Assembly: GCA_030770425.1 (NCBI GenBank)
Contig: JASJFT010000047.1
Coordinates: forward strand, 186,001 to 250,000
Direction: 5' to 3'
Origin: Darksidea phi
Taxonomy: Eukaryota > Ascomycota > Dothideomycetes > Pleosporales > Lentitheciaceae
Length of the DNA: 64,000 nucleotides
Under the pieces are notes generated by a model. That model saw only the letters and a list, made by a program, of their open reading frames with translations, ran no database searches and was not told where the DNA came from. Shown piece by piece: positions 59,941 to 64,000 of the stretch. The position numbers were made by a program, and so were the translations under genes. Positions within the stretch are counted from its first letter, which is position 1. The number at the start of each line of letters is the position of its first letter.

Positions 59941-60220
59941 GATGTTAATAATAGCGGCTCTCAGCTCAGAATCTCGTTCCTGAATTGGGCTGTTCGTATA
60001 TATATCCAATACCCAAGAATCGGCATTAGTAATTACTTTTATCGATATCTTTCAGGTTACGAGCCCTCGTATGGCGCGCTGCTGCCGCGTTGCTTCCGGA
60101 GTTTCACCCCTTCAAAAGGTTAATCGCCGTCCGCTCCCGTTCACGCCGCCACGCTGGAAGATTTCGGTACATATAAATTTTATTTCCTGAAAAGTTCATC
60201 ATGTAGACGGGGCATTTCAC
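59941..60220. other. intergenic, nothing seen
   Basis: AT-rich stretch without supported coding frames or repeats. Confidence 0.4.
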
Positions 60221-60314
60221 GGTGGAATAGCTGGTGCTAGGTGCAGCCCTGATGCAGAGGGGAACCCGGTTACGGTGTAACATGTCCCTGCAGTGTTCGA
60301 TTCCTGCTTCCACC
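60221..60314 (+). tRNA. tRNA-like fold, possibly a tRNA pseudogene
   Basis: Acceptor arms GGTGGAA / TTCCACC pair perfectly over 7 bp. A D-arm GCTG ... CAGC and a possible anticodon arm CCCT-GATGCAG-AGGG follow. GTTAC-GGT-GTAAC could be a long variable arm. The T region has GTTCGATTC like box B, with a GCAG / CTGC stem and one mismatch. At 94 nt it would be a class II (Ser/Leu-like) form, but the anticodon loop lacks U33 in the simplest fold, box A is imperfect, and only TTT follows as terminator. Confidence 0.25.
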
Positions 60315-61601
60315 CTTTATCTGGACTTGTCCGGTTCTGCCGTTTAACTTTTTTACGCCCACTTTGTCCTTTTTTTAGTGCTGGTGCCTATAGGTTGGTC
60401 AGTTCTCCGTACGTAAAGTGTTATAATAGCTACACTGCATCATCGACTTCGTGAGTAGGAGAATAGAGTCGGTACTTCATATCCTGGTTAGAATTCTGGC
60501 GGGAAAAATGGGAGCCAATCTGCGGTCGAAGTATTTTGGAGTTTGCGGTTTGCCATTGTCTTTACGAAATGGAATTTGGCAATCAATTAGTATTATCTGA
60601 ATAGGCTGCATTGTCCACAGAGTCAAATTAAACATGAGAGTATCGGACAAATGTGCTTAGGAAAGCAGATGATGATTTGGCGCATGAACGAGCTGATGAG
60701 GCAGCCGAAGGCGCTGCAGAGCTCGATATGAAGTTTGGCGGAAGGGGAACGTATGAACATCTCTATGGATCGAGTTAGAGTGAGTTTCAGCGGTCTCAGT
60801 AGCCTCGGACCTCGACTACTCTACCTAGTACATATGCAACGCAGCGAGTTCCGACGCCTTACTTGTATGACGAAGCTCCGCGTTCGGAGGTGGGTCGTCA
60901 TCAATAGCACCCTGGAGTTGGGCAGTGCACTGAGGAATCGAATGCATTGCCGTAGCAGTATGAATGCTATACACGGCTACTTTCGTCCGGCCATGCTTGT
61001 TGATATATACCGTATAAGCTGGCGGGATGTCTTCCTATCTAATACACGGCTTGTCATTAACGGAACAGTTTGGGTATGCAGCTTTCGAATCTTGCCATGG
61101 ACCTTTCAAGCTACCCATTCCTTTCTTGCTGGGAAATTTGTCGATTCCGCAGATGGCTTGCGATGCATAACTTGTTTTGATTTGAGAAACTTCTCGCTAT
61201 CTAACCAAAGATGCATACCTTACAGGGATACAATAAAGGGTCTGGCGTGGGACTAGAAGTGTGGCCGTCAAATCTCTGGAGCCTACCGTCAAGTTCAACC
61301 TCTATAAGCTTTGCCGTCGCTACGATTTGTTAGTTACCCCGTTTTCTTCATTGGTAAGCCGTGACACTTGTTTCATCCTGGAATTCGCGCGTATATAGAG
61401 AGAAAAGGCGCCACCATCCTCCTTTGGCTGTATGGAAACAATGCTGTAGATGTGAGTTGCCAGTCACGGAGAAAGTGGACCTTATGACATAATTGTGTGT
61501 TATTGTACCTGTATATGAGGTTATACAACCTTTCCACCGCTCTTGTTACCCCAATTTAGGTATTAATTAGGCTGAATACCACCCCCCTTTCCATTGTTAG
61601 C
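60315..61601. other. intergenic region with one unsupported ORF
   Basis: A + strand frame of about 165 codons (from ATG 60753 to TAG at 61254-61256) has no recognised domain and moderate coding character. It may be chance. No other feature is supported. Confidence 0.35.
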
Positions 61602-62465
61602 CTAGTTCTTCCCATTTTGCTCTCTCCAGCTTCCCACAAGTGCCTGCACAAGCTCAACAGTAACCTCGACGCCAACACTTAACTCCTCCTCGCTTTCCAA
61701 CATGGGAACATGCATAAACGACACATCCCTTTTCCGAGCTTTGCCATTCCTTGACATCTCCACCATATCTGCGTAATAGATGAAGGCGCAGAGGTAACTA
61801 CCCACAGCGTCGCTCCAGCGCACTTCGTCCGAGTCGATTTCATTTCTTTCTTCAAGCACCGCAAGGACGTCGCCACCGAGCGCGACATCCACGGGTGTAG
61901 AGGGTGTTGCAATCTTGGAGAGGAAGGAAGAGGATGAGAGGGATGGCGGCCATGTTACATTTGCGGTGCGGGCCTGCCAGTCGGACACTGTAGCCTGGAG
62001 GTTGAGATCTGTGCTCAGTACTTTCGGTTGATCGCCCCATAGCTCCTCTCCCTCAGCATCTTCAAACACCTCTCCATCGACGTCTGTCCCCCATCCATAT
62101 ACACCCTTCTGGCTTGTCTGCTCAACTGCGAAATATTTGCGGCCTTCTGCAACGCCGATGTGGAGTGCGATGTCGGGCTGCACCTCGCCGATGAGCTCCG
62201 GCAGTAAATTAACGACCGGATGGTATGCGACCGGTACGGCTGCTGGGTAGACGATAAGTTCGATGTTGCCAGGGAGTGAGGTTGGAAGGCGGGAGGCAAT
62301 TCCCCAAGACGGGTTGTTGGGAACACCTTGGAAGGGCTAAGCAATCAGATTAGTATGTACCAAGAACAAGCTTTTCATATGGTGTGGAAGTAGGGAAGGA
62401 TATATTGTGCGTACCCCGAACCCGGTTACGAGAACACGTGTGATGGCGGAAGCAACGGGTGCCAT
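61602..62465 (-). CDS. pyroglutamyl peptidase type I (peptidase family C15)
   Basis: Exons 62465-62415 and 62336-61602 flank a 78-nt intron (GTACGC, TACTAAT, TTAG) and encode 261 residues. The enzyme removes N-terminal pyroglutamate from peptides in the cytosol. Family marks are the N-terminal VLVTGFGPFQG, HIGVAEGRKYFAVEQ with the catalytic Glu near E89, SDAVGSYLCAFIYY with nucleophile C200, and FMHVPML with H226, giving a complete Glu-Cys-His set. The protein is longer than bacterial forms (~215) because of an insertion near residues 95-160, usual for fungal homologues. The start at 62465 places the glycine-rich motif at residues 15-17 as expected. Confidence 0.93.
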
Positions 62466-62713
62466 GCTATCGATATTGCACGGAGATCTTTAGTCGGTAG
62501 ACAACGGACGAAGGGAAGAGATGCCATATGAATTTATATGAAATTAGATGAGAGGTATGGTAAGGGTTACATATTGTGCTGCATGCAACGACCGGGAGAG
62601 TCCCGTTGCTCGGTATAGGAGCCGTCAAGTGCACTACTGCTTCAAACGACGAATCAGGCAGTTACAAATGCACCGCAACCTCTTCTTCTTTGCAGTGCAC
62701 TGTATGATTGGGT

Positions 62714-63103
62714 ATGTCTGAAGCACTTGTCCACTTCGACACGGAGCCTGCGGTGGCCCTTCAACAATCCTGGAAGTATCACCAGCTAATACCGTGGGCC
62801 CCCGGCATCCTTCCTCTTAGATATTTTACGAAACGATCATCCGACTGGGCTCCAAGCCGTTCATACCAGGTTGCTAGGATCTTGGAGGATTCCGATAGTG
62901 GCGTCTATATGCATGTCTTACAAGGACCGGGTTGTGATTGGTTCGGGGCTGAGTATCGAAAGCCACGTTGGGAAGGAAATAAGGCGGGAAAACGACGGAG
63001 ACAGTATAGAGCAGTGATCAGCTACAAAATACGAGAATTTGAGAAGCTCATGGACCGGTATCATGATTTGAGTGTGCGGAAGAGCCGGGAGGTGGCAGCC
63101 TAA
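62714..63103 (+). CDS. orphan gene for a 129-residue protein
   Basis: An ATG at 62714 is preceded in frame by TGA at 62705-62707 and opens 129 codons to TAA 63101-63103. Not recognised. The N-terminal half has aromatic and Pro residues (SWKYHQLIPWAPGILPLRYF); the C-terminal half is basic and helical (KAGKRRRQYRAVISYKIREF), ending SVRKSREVAA. No signal peptide or membrane segment. It is divergent from the pyroglutamyl peptidase gene, with starts about 250 bp apart. Confidence 0.45.
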   Translation: MSEALVHFDTEPAVALQQSWKYHQLIPWAPGILPLRYFTKRSSDWAPSRSYQVARILEDSDSGVYMHVLQGPGCDWFGAEYRKPRWEGNKAGKRRRQYRAVISYKIREFEKLMDRYHDLSVRKSREVAA

Positions 63104-64000
63104 CAGGGGGTTAGATATTACTAGAAAAGAGGTGTGTCAAGACGTTTGTACTTGCCCGAATGTAGCAATTCCGTTATAATTACCGTCACTACAAGGACAA
63201 GGGTAATCGAGCTCCCAATGTTGTAGTTTGCTGCGCCGTATGCTACCCGTTTTCTTCCACTGAATTTTCTCGTGCGAATCTCCGCGGAGTCTGATTTCTC
63301 GGCCCTAATCTCTGCATTAGTTCTAATCCTCATCAATGCTACCGACTTCTTTTACGCGTCTCTTCTGCATGGTATCGCCGACTTGATAGTTAATTTACCC
63401 GCATACGCATGCGCTCGTCACCAACTAAGTCGCCGGCGATGGCTTGTGCAAGAACGTCTCCACCAGCTCTGGAAAAAGACAGAAGGTAGATATCGTTTTC
63501 GTGATAAATAGTGAGTTTGGTATTAGCCCATATGTTTGGCCGAAATGTGGTGGTGCTGAAGGTGGCAGATAAAAAGCTTGAGCGCTCGGATAGTTTTACC
63601 CCGCTAGCCCCAGAAACGGCATAGCGCAACTCTAAGTTATCACGATTCACGCTACTTCCCTCTTGCTTTATTCAGCATCACATACGTTAGGGCACTTTGA
63701 GGGCCTTGCTCATATTCGGGGAGGAGCATTTCAGGATATTCGCAGCTGTGCTGAATATGTGTACTAAGGTGCATGATCCTCTTAGGTAGGTGCCTATTGT
63801 TAGAGGACTGCTAGTCGACATCGTGAGAGCGTAGTGTCGAGACGGGAATCTGGCGTCAAGGAAAGATGATTTTTAAGAACGCCAAATGGCGAAGTAGCTA
63901 TGCAAGACTGCAAACCTAGGCACTCGGCGGGGTTCTCGCCTTAACTGCTAGCATTTCGCCAAACGTAGAGTGTCACGGTGATTTCAGTGTGAATCACTGT
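63104..64000. other. right end of window, nothing firm
   Basis: Frames at 63272-63511 (+) and 63390-63650 (-) have some coding character, but neither has an ATG-supported start plus family. No repeat or RNA gene is seen. Confidence 0.4.

Noticed and set aside
53306..62465. Amino-acid or peptide utilisation cluster (permease, regulator, pyroglutamyl peptidase)
   Set aside because: Genes are separated by unrelated or empty DNA and no shared regulatory motif is visible; co-location may be chance.
1..64000. CRISPR arrays, bacterial operons, telomeric TTAGGG repeats, rRNA genes
   Set aside because: None seen; the introns and gene families indicate fungal nuclear DNA away from a telomere end.

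Overview
The window reads as nuclear DNA of a filamentous ascomycete (Pezizomycotina; a Dothideomycete-like genome is my guess, not proven). The genes have short introns (mostly 49-90 nt) with GTAAGT/GTATGT-type donors, CTAAC/CTGAC-like branch points and AG acceptors. The gene set is typically fungal: SLX4, an AAT-family amino-acid permease, a Zn2Cys6 regulator, a type I pyroglutamyl peptidase and an M28 NAALADase-like peptidase. Gene density is low for such a fungus, and much of the window is decayed or lineage-specific sequence.

Layout. 1-120: 3' end of a + strand gene. 987-3485 (-): transmembrane M28 peptidase with all zinc ligands. 3.8-9.3 kb: short orphan genes coding for charged helical proteins (4261-5018, 6087-6556, 8696-9276). 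A fragment of the spliceosomal gene Prp8 lies directly behind the stop codon of the first one and ends at a cluster of three 42-nt palindromes. 9.5-24 kb: mostly gene-poor, with a decayed repeat-containing gene, a few possible small genes and one copy of a dispersed intron-bearing repeat. 24.26-27.24 kb (-): SLX4. 27.3-38.2 kb: coding-like pieces in changing frames, mainly on the minus strand, with a 139-bp tandem duplication that breaks the frame. 38.4-39.2 kb (-): a small orphan gene followed at once by a fragment of Snu114, the U5 GTPase that partners Prp8. 41-44.4 kb: a spliced unknown + strand ORF, a CCCH-type unknown gene and a ~252-bp tandem array. 44.5-52.8 kb: gene-poor, with the second copy of the dispersed repeat and two unresolved genes. 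52.98-54.96 kb (-): amino-acid permease. 56.85-58.96 kb (+): Zn2Cys6 regulator. 59.3-59.9 kb (-): 3' part of a membrane protein gene. 60.2 kb: a tRNA-like fold. 61.6-62.47 kb (-): pyroglutamyl peptidase. 62.7-63.1 kb (+): small orphan gene.

The conserved genes do not form an obvious pathway. Permease, pyroglutamyl peptidase and NAALADase-like peptidase could all serve amino-acid or peptide use, but they are tens of kb apart and I would not call this a cluster. The most unusual signal is the pair of U5 snRNP gene fragments (Prp8, Snu114), each truncated at both ends, free of stop codons, and on the same strand and a few bases downstream of a small orphan gene. This could be gene-fragment capture by a mobile or recombinogenic element.

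Limits: everything here was read by eye. Splice models outside the recognised families are inferences from reading frame and splice consensus, and many low-confidence entries may be relics or chance.
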